Shown one piece after another: positions 16,722-26,791 of a stretch of DNA of 64,000 nt. The DNA lies in the NCBI GenBank assembly GCA_020725265.1, contig DYFK01000005.1, forward strand, positions 62,001 through 126,000. The letters are read 5' to 3'. The position numbers and the translations under genes were made by a program. Position 1 is the stretch's first letter, and each line of letters starts with the position of its first letter. This DNA comes from Hydrogenophilus sp. (GTDB lineage: Bacteria; Pseudomonadota; Gammaproteobacteria; Burkholderiales; Thiobacillaceae). The notes below the pieces were generated by a model, which worked only from the letters and a program-made list of their open reading frames with translations, was not told where the DNA came from and made no database searches.

Positions 16722-17268
16722 CGCCGAACAAGGCGGTCTGCTGGTAGCGCTGGCGCGCGCCGCGATCGCGCGTGAACTCGGCCAGCCTGCGCCGAGACTG
16801 CCACGCCCGGACTGGCTGATTCAGCCTGGCGCGGTGTTCGTCACCCTGACCCAGCACGGCGATCTGCGCGGTTGCATCGGTTCGCTGGAGGCGCACCGGC
16901 CGCTGATCGAGGATGTGGAAGCGAACGCGCGCGCGGCCGCTTTCAACGATCCCCGGTTTCCACCGCTGGCCTGGGACGAGTTATCGCGTACCGACGTCGA
17001 GGTCTCGGTGTTGTCGCCACCACGGCCGATGCCCTGCCGGGACGAGGCCGATGCCCTGGCCCGGTTGCGTCCCGGGGTCGATGGCGTGATCCTGCAACAG
17101 GACTGGCGGCGTGCCACCTTCCTGCCGCAGGTCTGGGAGCAACTGCCGGAACCGCGCCAGTTTCTCGCCCACCTGAAGCTCAAGGCCGGTCTGGATCCGG
17201 ATTTCTGGTCGCCGGATCTGCGCCTGTCGCGTTACACGGTGGAAAAATTCCGGGAGCCGGTGTCATGA
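16693..17268 (+). CDS. amrA: AmmeMemoRadiSam system protein A (AMMECR1 domain)
   Basis: 191 residues. The AMMECR1 signature is clear: GAVFVTLTQHGDLRGCIGSLEAHRPL (conserved LRGCIG), AFNDPRFPPL and EVSVLSPPRPM. The conserved Cys in RGCIG suggests a catalytic or metal-binding role, but no activity is established for the family. It starts inside the end of the Memo gene and its stop overlaps the start of the radical SAM gene by four bases, so all three are translationally coupled. Confidence 0.92.
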   Translation: MDTTSEPIHSAEQGGLLVALARAAIARELGQPAPRLPRPDWLIQPGAVFVTLTQHGDLRGCIGSLEAHRPLIEDVEANARAAAFNDPRFPPLAWDELSRTDVEVSVLSPPRPMPCRDEADALARLRPGVDGVILQQDWRRATFLPQVWEQLPEPRQFLAHLKLKAGLDPDFWSPDLRLSRYTVEKFREPVS

Positions 17269-18344
17269 GCCTGCCCGAATCCAGCTATCCGGCGCGCTGG
17301 TGGCACACACTCGGTGACGGCCGTGTGCAATGCGACCTGTGCCCGCGCGACTGCAAGCTGCATGAAGGCCAGCGTGGCGCCTGCTTCGTGCGCAAGATGG
17401 AAGGCGGTCGCATGGTGCTGACCACCTATGGTCGAAGTTCCGGATTCTGCGTCGATCCGATCGAGAAAAAACCGCTCAACCATTTCCACCCTGGCTCGTC
17501 GGTGTTGTCGTTCGGCACCGCCGGCTGCAATCTGGCCTGCAAGTTCTGCCAGAACTGGGACATCTCCAAATCCCGTGACATGGACCGGCTGATGCAGTCG
17601 GCCAGCCCGGACAAGATCGCGGAAACCGCGCGCAAGCTCGGCTGCGCGAGCGTCGCCTACACCTACAACGACCCGGTGATCTTCGCCGAATACGCCATCG
17701 ATACCGCCGCCGCCTGTCGCGAACTGGGCGTCCTCAACGTCGCGGTCACCGCCGGCTATATCCGCCACGACGCCATGGTCGAGTTCTACGCCGGCATGGA
17801 TGCCGCCAACGTCGACCTGAAAGGCTTCACCAACGAGTTCTACGTCAAGTACTGCGCGGGTGAATTGCAGCCTGTGCTCGACACTCTGGTCTACCTGAAA
17901 CGCGAAACCACGGTCTGGCTCGAAATCACCACGCTGCTGATCCCGACCCTGAACGATTCCGACACCGAAATCCGCGCCTTGTCGGAATGGGTGTTCGAAG
18001 TGCTGGGGCCGGACGTGCCGCTGCACTTCACCGCCTTCCATCCGGACTGGAAGATGACCGACCTGCCGCCGACACCGGCCACGACGTTGACCCGCGCGCG
18101 CGCCATCGCGCAAGCGGCCGGTCTGCGTTACGTCTACACCGGCAACGTCCATGACCGCGAAGGCGGCACCACCCTTTGCCCCGGCTGCCGGAAGCCGTTG
18201 ATCGTGCGCGACTGGTACGAAATCCCGGAATACCACGTGGGCGCGGATGGCCGCTGTCCTCATTGCGGCGCCACCATCGCCGGCCGTTTCGGCGCGTTCG
18301 AGCGAGCGCATGGCGCGCGCCGGCAAGCCATCGACATGACATGA
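17265..18344 (+). CDS. amrS: AmmeMemoRadiSam system radical SAM enzyme
   Basis: 359 residues. The 4Fe-4S/SAM motif is CNLACKFC (C88, C92, C95), preceded by a Cys-rich N-terminus CDLCPRDC (from C23) and followed by TYNDPVIFAEYAID. The C-terminus has two CxxC pairs (CPGCRKPL and CPHCGA) that may bind zinc or a second cluster. It resembles pyruvate-formate-lyase-activating enzymes but there is no glycyl-radical enzyme nearby. The stop codon lies within a GACAT tandem repeat (18333-18350). Confidence 0.93.
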   Translation: MSLPESSYPARWWHTLGDGRVQCDLCPRDCKLHEGQRGACFVRKMEGGRMVLTTYGRSSGFCVDPIEKKPLNHFHPGSSVLSFGTAGCNLACKFCQNWDISKSRDMDRLMQSASPDKIAETARKLGCASVAYTYNDPVIFAEYAIDTAAACRELGVLNVAVTAGYIRHDAMVEFYAGMDAANVDLKGFTNEFYVKYCAGELQPVLDTLVYLKRETTVWLEITTLLIPTLNDSDTEIRALSEWVFEVLGPDVPLHFTAFHPDWKMTDLPPTPATTLTRARAIAQAAGLRYVYTGNVHDREGGTTLCPGCRKPLIVRDWYEIPEYHVGADGRCPHCGATIAGRFGAFERAHGARRQAIDMT

Positions 18345-18350
18345 CATGAC
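18333..18350. repeat. GACAT pentanucleotide tandem repeat over the amrS stop codon
   Basis: Three and a half copies of GACAT run across the end of the radical SAM gene, and the stop TGA lies inside the array. Gain or loss of one unit would change the last residues and reading-frame exit. Confidence 0.6.
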
Positions 18351-18421
18351 CGACTGAAACCCAGCCGCCGACCAGCCGCTCGGCGATAATCGTCGCCCCG
18401 CCATCCATTCTCCGGATACCG

Positions 18422-19051
18422 ATGACCCTGCTGCATGCCATCGCCCTGCTCGGCGTCGCCGTGTTCGCGGTCAGTGGCGCGCTCGCCGCCGGCCGTCGCA
18501 GCCTGGATCTGCTCGGCGTGGTGGTGATCGCCACGGTCACCGCCACCGGCGGCGGCACCTTGCGCGATCTGCTGCTCGACCGCAATCCGGTGTTCTGGAT
18601 CGCCGACACCACCTTTCTCTACGTCAGCGTCGCCGCCGCGCTGCTCACCGTGCTTTACGCCCGTTTCCGGCATCCACCGGAAAAACTGATCCTGATCGCC
18701 GACGCGCTGGGACTGGCCCTGTTCAGCATCAGCGGCGCCCAGATCGCGGAACTGGCCGGGCACGACGGCATCGTCGTGGTCATCATGGGCACCCTCACCG
18801 GCGCCGCCGGCGGCATGCTGCGCGACGTGCTGTGCGCGGAAATTCCCCTGATCCTGCGGCGCGGACGCATCTACGCGACCGCCGCCATCGCTGGCATCGT
18901 CATCTACCTGCTGACCAGTGGCCCGCTCGGCCGCGATCTGGCCGCGCTGCTGGGCATGGCCGGCATCGCCGGACTGCGGCTGGCCGCGATCGCCTGGAAC
19001 CTGAGCCTGCCGGTATTCAGCCTGCCGCCCGACCAGGATGAAAAGACCTGA
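18422..19051 (+). CDS. TRIC-family cation channel / UPF0126 membrane protein
   Basis: 209 residues with about seven membrane helices arranged as an internal repeat. The glycine-rich helix motifs [24 protein letters not shown] and its repeat [13 protein letters not shown] are the KEV/GGG hallmark of the prokaryotic TRIC channels (YadS/YicG family), which pass K+ or other monovalent cations. It stands alone between amrS and the chemoreceptor, reading the same way. No regulatory signal is obvious in the 77 bases before it. Confidence 0.85.
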   Translation: MTLLHAIALLGVAVFAVSGALAAGRRSLDLLGVVVIATVTATGGGTLRDLLLDRNPVFWIADTTFLYVSVAAALLTVLYARFRHPPEKLILIADALGLALFSISGAQIAELAGHDGIVVVIMGTLTGAAGGMLRDVLCAEIPLILRRGRIYATAAIAGIVIYLLTSGPLGRDLAALLGMAGIAGLRLAAIAWNLSLPVFSLPPDQDEKT

Positions 19052-19078
19052 ATCACCACGCAGTCCGCGCGAATGACC

Positions 19079-19105
19079 TAAAGTTTGTAATGCGATAGCC
19101 GAAAT
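19079..19105 (+). promoter_or_regulatory. Sigma-28 (FliA)-type promoter for the chemoreceptor
   Basis: TAAAGTTT (19079-19086), an 11-base spacer, then GCCGAAAT (19098-19105). The -35 is identical to the FliA consensus TAAAGTTT, the spacing is exact, and the -10 matches GCCGATAA at six of eight places. It lies 57 bases before the chemoreceptor start, so the gene is probably in the late flagellar regulon. Confidence 0.75.
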
Positions 19106-19162
19106 CCGTCCGCCACCGACAACCACCAACCCGCCATCCCCTCACTCAAACCGGAGCGCGAG

Positions 19163-20791
19163 ATGTTCAATCTGCGGAAGTACAAAATTCGTAGCCAACT
19201 CATCATCCTGCTGTCCGCCGTCACCCTCCTGTTCCTGATTTCGACGCTGGTGTCCTATCGAGCCCTGGATCAGGCGCGCGGAGAATTCACCGATTTCATC
19301 CAGCACGATCAACGCATCCTGCTCAACTACACCGAGCTGTACGCGAACGGCTTGCAGATGGGTCAGGCCCTGCGCAACATCATCCTCGACCCGGCCAATC
19401 CGAAGGCCTACGAAAATTTCGCCAAGGCCAGCGATGCCATGGACAAGCTGCTCGGTGAAACCCGTGAACTGCTCGGCGGCGAGGGTGGCCAGGCCGACGC
19501 CTTCGCCAAGGTCGTCGAACTGCGCGCGCGCCAGCAGACCTTGCAGGCCGGCATCCGAAGCCAGGTCGAACAGTCCGATCTCGATGCCGCCAAGACGCAG
19601 TTGAACAAGGAGGAAACGCCGGTCTGGCGCGAAATCCGCCAGGCCCTGCTCGACCTCATCGCCGAACAGAAGGCCGTGATCGAAGCGCGCGAGGCCGCCG
19701 TCCAGGCCAGCACCGGCAATGCCCAGGCCACCGCGTTGAGTCTGGCCGTGGTGGCGGTGCTGGTCGGCCTTGGTATCGCTCTGGCCATCGTCGCCAACAT
19801 CATGGCTCAGCTCAACATGCTGCGCGGCTCGATCGAGGCGCTGGCCGCCGGAGAAAGCGACCTGACCGTGCGACTGCAAGTCCAGGGCGACAACGAACTT
19901 TGCATGATCTCGGCCGCGTTCAACCGCTTCGTCGGCGGCATGCAGACCATGGTCAACGGCATCAAGCGCAACGCCGACTCGCTGCACCAACTGTCGAGCA
20001 GTCTGGCCGGAGCTTCCTCCAGCCTGCGCGCGGCCACCGCCGATCAGACCGGGGCGGTGACCTCGACCGCGGCCGCGGTCGAGGAAATGACCGCCAGCAT
20101 CACATCCGTCGCCGAGAACGCCGAGCAGGTCAAATCGGTATCGGCGCGGAGCGCGGATTACTCCGATCAGGGTCTGGAACGCATGAACCAGCTGTCGGCG
20201 GCGATGCACGGCGTGCAGGAAGCGGTCGGCGGCATGGCCAGCTCGGTTGGCCAGTTCCTGGAGAGCACCCAGAGCATCGTCGGCGCCACCCAGCATGTGA
20301 AGGACATCGCCGAGCAAATCAACCTGCTCGCGCTCAACGCCGCCATCGAGGCGGCGCGCGCCGGCGAACAGGGCCGCGGCTTCGCCGTGGTCGCCGATGA
20401 AGTGCGCAAACTTGCCGAGAAGACCGCGCAGTACGCCAACGAGATCGCCCGCGTCACCGCCCAGCTCAACGAACAGTCGAACCAGGTCGAGGCAGCCATC
20501 AAACAGGGGGAAACCGCCTTGCAGGAAGGCGCCGCCCGAGGCAACGAAGTCTCCGGTATCGTCGAGCAAGCGCATTCGGCGGTGGTCGAGGCGCGCCGTG
20601 GCATCGAGGAAATCACCCGCTCGGTCAAGGAACAGTCGCTGGCCAGCAATCAGATTTCCGGCAACGTCGAACGTCTGGCCGATCTCGCGTCCGGCACCGA
20701 GCACGCCATCGCCCAATCCGACCAGACCGTGCAGGAAATGCGCCAGCTCGCCGATCAGTTGCACGACACCGTTTCCCGCTTCCGCAGCTGA
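19163..20791 (+). CDS. Methyl-accepting chemotaxis protein
   Basis: 542 residues. TM1 at about 12-30, a periplasmic four-helix-bundle-like sensor of about 165 residues, TM2 near 192-214, HAMP domain, then the cytoplasmic signalling hairpin with the tip [20 protein letters not shown] and [20 protein letters not shown] that contacts CheA/CheW. Gln/Glu methylation-type heptads flank the tip. There is no C-terminal CheR-docking pentapeptide. Ligand unknown; the sensor begins with the 4HB pattern ([20 protein letters not shown]). No other che gene is in the window, but a sigma-28-type promoter precedes it. Confidence 0.95.
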   Translation: MFNLRKYKIRSQLIILLSAVTLLFLISTLVSYRALDQARGEFTDFIQHDQRILLNYTELYANGLQMGQALRNIILDPANPKAYENFAKASDAMDKLLGETRELLGGEGGQADAFAKVVELRARQQTLQAGIRSQVEQSDLDAAKTQLNKEETPVWREIRQALLDLIAEQKAVIEAREAAVQASTGNAQATALSLAVVAVLVGLGIALAIVANIMAQLNMLRGSIEALAAGESDLTVRLQVQGDNELCMISAAFNRFVGGMQTMVNGIKRNADSLHQLSSSLAGASSSLRAATADQTGAVTSTAAAVEEMTASITSVAENAEQVKSVSARSADYSDQGLERMNQLSAAMHGVQEAVGGMASSVGQFLESTQSIVGATQHVKDIAEQINLLALNAAIEAARAGEQGRGFAVVADEVRKLAEKTAQYANEIARVTAQLNEQSNQVEAAIKQGETALQEGAARGNEVSGIVEQAHSAVVEARRGIEEITRSVKEQSLASNQISGNVERLADLASGTEHAIAQSDQTVQEMRQLADQLHDTVSRFRS

Positions 20792-20816
20792 TGAAGCCGG
20801 GGACGGCCGCGCTATC

Positions 20817-21347
20817 ATGGCGGGCGTCCGGTTCCGACGCCCCGCCATGACAACGCCCATCCCGACCGTCGCCCTGTTCTGCGCGCTGTTCACCGTTCCC
20901 GCCGCGTCCGCCTTCGAGGTGGCGGAGTTCAAGAGCGGCATGGCCCAGAGCGAGGTCATGACCCAGTTGCTCGCCCACTGGAATTTCGATCGCGTGGTCG
21001 AATCGTCCGACGACGTCATCCTCGCCTACGACAACGATCCCGCCGTGGCCCGCCGCTATCAGTTCCGTTTCTGCAAGGGCAAGCTGGTCGGCTTCGAACA
21101 GGATGTGCGGCCATCGCTCAAGTCGCTGATCATCTCGGTGAACAACTACAACCAGAAGCATGGCCAGCCGGTCCGCGTGTATTCCAACACCCACGTGGTC
21201 AGCAACGGTGAAAAGGCGGTGTTCGCACTGTTCTGGAAAAGCGGCGTCGATCACATCGGCGTCAAATACATCGTGCTGCCGAATGGCGAACAGATGAGCC
21301 TAGCGTTCGACACCACCAATCTGTGCTACGGCACGCCGCGAATGTAG
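20817..21347 (+). CDS. Secreted protein of unknown function
   Basis: 176 residues from ATG 20817, preferred because it gives a basic n-region (RFRRP) before the hydrophobic core and the AASA cleavage site. ATG 20847 is the alternative but yields an uncharged signal and is preceded directly by an imperfect GC hairpin (20819-20846) rather than a ribosome site. The mature part (FEVAEFKSGMAQSEVMTQL; FRFCKGKLVGFEQD; SNGEKAVFALFWKSG) looks like a small periplasmic domain with two Cys residues (FRFCKG and TNLCYG) that could pair. I do not recognise the family. It lies just after the chemoreceptor and may follow it on the transcript. Confidence 0.65.
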   Translation: MAGVRFRRPAMTTPIPTVALFCALFTVPAASAFEVAEFKSGMAQSEVMTQLLAHWNFDRVVESSDDVILAYDNDPAVARRYQFRFCKGKLVGFEQDVRPSLKSLIISVNNYNQKHGQPVRVYSNTHVVSNGEKAVFALFWKSGVDHIGVKYIVLPNGEQMSLAFDTTNLCYGTPRM

Positions 21348-21371
21348 GTGCCGCGCGCGGTTCGGCGCACT

Positions 21372-21388
21372 CCCGGCCGGCGGCCGGG
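21372..21388. terminator. GC-rich hairpin between convergent genes
   Basis: CCCGGCC, loop GGC, GGCCGGG: a perfect 7-bp stem between the stops of the secreted protein gene and sucB. There is no T-run, so termination is only possible, not shown. Confidence 0.3.
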
Positions 21389-21392
21389 CATC

Positions 21393-22547
21393 TCAGAGTT
21401 CGAGCAGCAAGCGCGCGGGATCTTCCAGCGCGTCCTTGACCGCGCGCAGGAAACTGACCGCCTCGCGGCCGTCGATCAGCCGATGGTCGTAGCTGAGCGC
21501 GACATACATCATCGGCCGAATCACCACCTGGCCGTTCAGCGCGATCGGTCGCTCCTGGATGCGGTGCAAGCCGAGCACGCCGGATTGCGGCGGATTCAGG
21601 ATCGGAGTCGACAGCAACGAGCCGAACACGCCGCCGTTGGAAATCGTGAAGGTCCCTCCCTCCATCTCTTCCAGGGTCAGTTCCAGACTGCTGGCGCGTC
21701 GGCCAAAATCGGCGATCCGCTTTTCGATCTCGGCGAATGACAACCGGTCGGCGTTATGCAGGATGGGCACCACCAGACCGCGTTCGGAGCTGACCGCGAC
21801 GCCGATGTCGTAATAGTCGTGATGGACGATGTCGCGGCCGTCGATGCTGGCGTTGACCAGCGGGTAGGCCTTGAGCGCCTGGCAGACCGCCTTGGTGAAG
21901 AAGGACATGAAGCCGAGCTTGACGCCATGCTCGTTCTGGAAGCGTTCCTGGTAACGCTTGCGCAGATCCATGACCGGCTGCATGTCGATTTCGTTGAAGG
22001 TAGTGAGCATCGCCGCCGTGTTCTGCGCTTCCTTCAGGCGTTCGGCGATGCGCTGACGCAGCCGGGTCATCGGTACCCGCCGCTCCTCGCGATCCAGAGG
22101 ATTCATCCGTGGCGGCGGCGCCGGCGTGGCCGGAGGTTGTGGCTGTGGCTGGCTGGACAGGATCGGATCGGCCTGGACTTCCGCTCCAGGCGCCAGTCCG
22201 GCCGCGCGCCGTCGCGATGGCGGCAGGATCGGCGTTGGCGCCACAGCCGGCCCGGCATCGGGGCTGACCGATTGCGGACTCACCGGCGCGGGTACGATGG
22301 TTTCATCGAGTTCGGTTTCGATCACGGCGAGGACGTCACCGGCCTTGACCTCGGCCCCCGCTTCGACCCGGATCTCGTTCAACCGGCCGGTGGCCGGTGC
22401 CGCGATTTCCAGGATGACCTTGTCGGTTTCCATGTCGGCCAGGACTTCATCGCGGCTGACGTATTCGCCGGCCTGTTTCCGCCATTCCAGCAGGGATCCG
22501 CTCTGCACCGATTCCGACAACTCGGGCGTCTTCACTTCGATCAACAT
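21393..22547 (-). CDS. sucB: Dihydrolipoyllysine-residue succinyltransferase (E2 of 2-oxoglutarate dehydrogenase), lacking a recognisable E3-binding domain
   Basis: 384 residues. The N-terminal lipoyl domain has ETDKV with K43 as lipoylation site. The C-terminal catalytic domain (from about 150) has the E2 core [17 protein letters not shown], and HRLIDG (H355, D359) with the family's catalytic His and Asp. Between them, where a peripheral-subunit-binding domain is expected, there is only a Pro/Ala-rich stretch with [17 protein letters not shown] and no GTGxxGR motif. The catalytic domain resembles SucB rather than AceF. sucA and lpd are not adjacent; dnaJ is upstream on the same strand. The altered linker could change how E1/E3 bind. 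Confidence 0.9.
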   Translation of the reverse strand: MLIEVKTPELSESVQSGSLLEWRKQAGEYVSRDEVLADMETDKVILEIAAPATGRLNEIRVEAGAEVKAGDVLAVIETELDETIVPAPVSPQSVSPDAGPAVAPTPILPPSRRRAAGLAPGAEVQADPILSSQPQPQPPATPAPPPRMNPLDREERRVPMTRLRQRIAERLKEAQNTAAMLTTFNEIDMQPVMDLRKRYQERFQNEHGVKLGFMSFFTKAVCQALKAYPLVNASIDGRDIVHHDYYDIGVAVSSERGLVVPILHNADRLSFAEIEKRIADFGRRASSLELTLEEMEGGTFTISNGGVFGSLLSTPILNPPQSGVLGLHRIQERPIALNGQVVIRPMMYVALSYDHRLIDGREAVSFLRAVKDALEDPARLLLEL

Positions 22548-22622
22548 GGCCTGGTCCGCTCTTGATGCAATGCAATACGCGGATTATAGGCAGGCCCGAA
22601 GCGGACCGGCGCCCTGCTCAGC

Positions 22623-23747
22623 TCACTGACCGAAGAACTCCTTGACCTTCTCCATGAAGGATTTCGCGCGTGGATTGTGCTTGGCTTCATGGCCGACGCA
22701 GCAGGACTCGAATTCGCGCAGCAATTCCTTCTGGCGTTCGGTGAGGTTGACCGGGGTCTCGACCACGACGTGGGCGAGCAAATCACCAGGCTGGCTGCTA
22801 CGAACGCCCTTGATTCCCTTGCCTCGCAGCCGGAAAACCTTGCCCGATTGGGTTTCGGCCGGAATCTTGATGGCGGCGTGGCCATCCAGCGTCGGAATCC
22901 GGATTTCGCCACCGAGCGCGGCGGTGGTGAAGGAGATGGGCAATTCGCAGTGCAGATCGTCGTGATCCCGCTGGAATACCGGGTGCTGCTTGAGATGGAT
23001 CTGGACGTAAAGATCGCCGGGCGGGCCGCCGTTGATACCAGCCTCGCCCTCGCCGGACAGACGGATGCGATCGCCATCGTCGACGCCGGACGGAATACGC
23101 ACGGACAGGGTCTTGTGTTTCTTGATCCGGCCTTCGCCATGGCAGTGCGTGCAGGGATCGGCGATCACCCGGCCGCTGCCATGGCAACGCGGACAGGTCT
23201 GCTGGATCGAAAAGAAGCCCTGTTGCATGCGTACCTGGCCATGACCGCCGCAAGTCGGACAGGTCACCGGTTCGGTGCCGGGCTTGGCGCCGCTGCCGTG
23301 GCAATGCTCGCACTCGGTGAGCACGGGCACGCGGATCTTGGTCTCGGTGCCGCGCGCCGCTTCCTCGAGCGTGACTTCCAGGTTGTAGCGCAAATCGGCG
23401 CCACGATAGACATGGGAACGGCGACCGCCGCCAGCGCCGCCGAAGACATCGCCGAAGATGTCCGAGAACGCGTCGGCGAAATCCCGGAATCCGCCGGCGC
23501 CACCGGCACCGGCCATGGACGGGTCGACTCCGGCGTGTCCGTAACGGTCGTAGGCGGCGCGCTTGTCGGCGTCGGACAGGATTTCGTAGGCCTCCTTGGC
23601 CTCCTTGAATTTATCTTCCGAGCTCTTGTCACCCGGATTGCGATCCGGATGGTGTTTCATGGCCAGCTTCTTGAAGGCCTTCTTGATTTCTTCCTCGGTC
23701 GCGCCCTTGCCGACGCCGAGGACTTCGTAGTAATCGCGCTTGGACAT
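22623..23747 (-). CDS. dnaJ: Chaperone DnaJ (Hsp40)
   Basis: 374 residues. Co-chaperone that stimulates DnaK. J domain with HPD at 33-35; Gly/Phe-rich region at about 75-105 ([19 protein letters not shown]); zinc-binding domain with four CxxCxGxG repeats ([32 protein letters not shown]); then the C-terminal substrate-binding beta domains. ATG 23747 is chosen because the J domain begins at residue 4 and upstream codons run into tRNA-Ser. Unlike the common grpE-dnaK-dnaJ order, no dnaK or grpE is here; tRNA-Ser precedes it on the same strand. Confidence 0.97.
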   Translation of the reverse strand: MSKRDYYEVLGVGKGATEEEIKKAFKKLAMKHHPDRNPGDKSSEDKFKEAKEAYEILSDADKRAAYDRYGHAGVDPSMAGAGGAGGFRDFADAFSDIFGDVFGGAGGGRRSHVYRGADLRYNLEVTLEEAARGTETKIRVPVLTECEHCHGSGAKPGTEPVTCPTCGGHGQVRMQQGFFSIQQTCPRCHGSGRVIADPCTHCHGEGRIKKHKTLSVRIPSGVDDGDRIRLSGEGEAGINGGPPGDLYVQIHLKQHPVFQRDHDDLHCELPISFTTAALGGEIRIPTLDGHAAIKIPAETQSGKVFRLRGKGIKGVRSSQPGDLLAHVVVETPVNLTERQKELLREFESCCVGHEAKHNPRAKSFMEKVKEFFGQ

Positions 23748-23817
23748 GGATATGCGGGGAAAGGAAAAATTGAATCGAAAAAACGGGGATTCGGAGACAA
23801 TCGGAACACTCAGGGAG

Positions 23818-23907
23818 TGGCGGAGAGGGGGGGATTCGAACCCCCGATAGCGCAAGCGCTATACCGGATTTCGAATCCGGCGCATTCGACCACTCTGCCA
23901 CCTCTCC
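23818..23907 (-). tRNA. tRNA-Ser (anticodon CGA)
   Basis: Class II tRNA on the minus strand. The acceptor GGAGAGG pairs with CCTCTCC. The anticodon stem CCGGA/TCCGG encloses loop TTCGAAA, giving anticodon CGA (23871-23873). A long variable arm (TAGCGCTTGCGCTA) and T-loop GTTCGAATC are present. The discriminator is G, and CCA is encoded (23818-23820). It sits 70 bases upstream of dnaJ on the same strand. Confidence 0.97.
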
Positions 23908-23950
23908 GCGATCTTCCCGTCGGGCTGGACCGCGTACGGGAAAGCTCGGC

Positions 23951-23956
23951 ATTTTA
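23951..23956 (-). promoter_or_regulatory. Candidate -10 box for tRNA-Ser (and possibly dnaJ)
   Basis: On the minus strand this reads TAAAAT, followed by the GC-rich stretch GCCGAGC before the expected start, as is usual at stable-RNA promoters under stringent control. The -35 is poor. Transcription would begin near 23944, 37 bases before the tRNA. Confidence 0.45.
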
Positions 23957-23987
23957 ACTGGATTCGACGCGGATCGACACAAGAATC

Positions 23988-26709
<2,722 letters not shown>

Positions 26710-26791
26710 TCAGACACGAAAAACATTGATTTTAACCGTGTCCATGCCGTGATCGCGGAGTTCGATGCCGGTTTCGGCGGTCGCCCGGCGT

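Noticed and set aside
19142-21019. 625-codon open frame on the minus strand
   Set aside because: Entirely antisense to the chemoreceptor and the secreted protein; composition is that of a GC-rich shadow frame with no domain.
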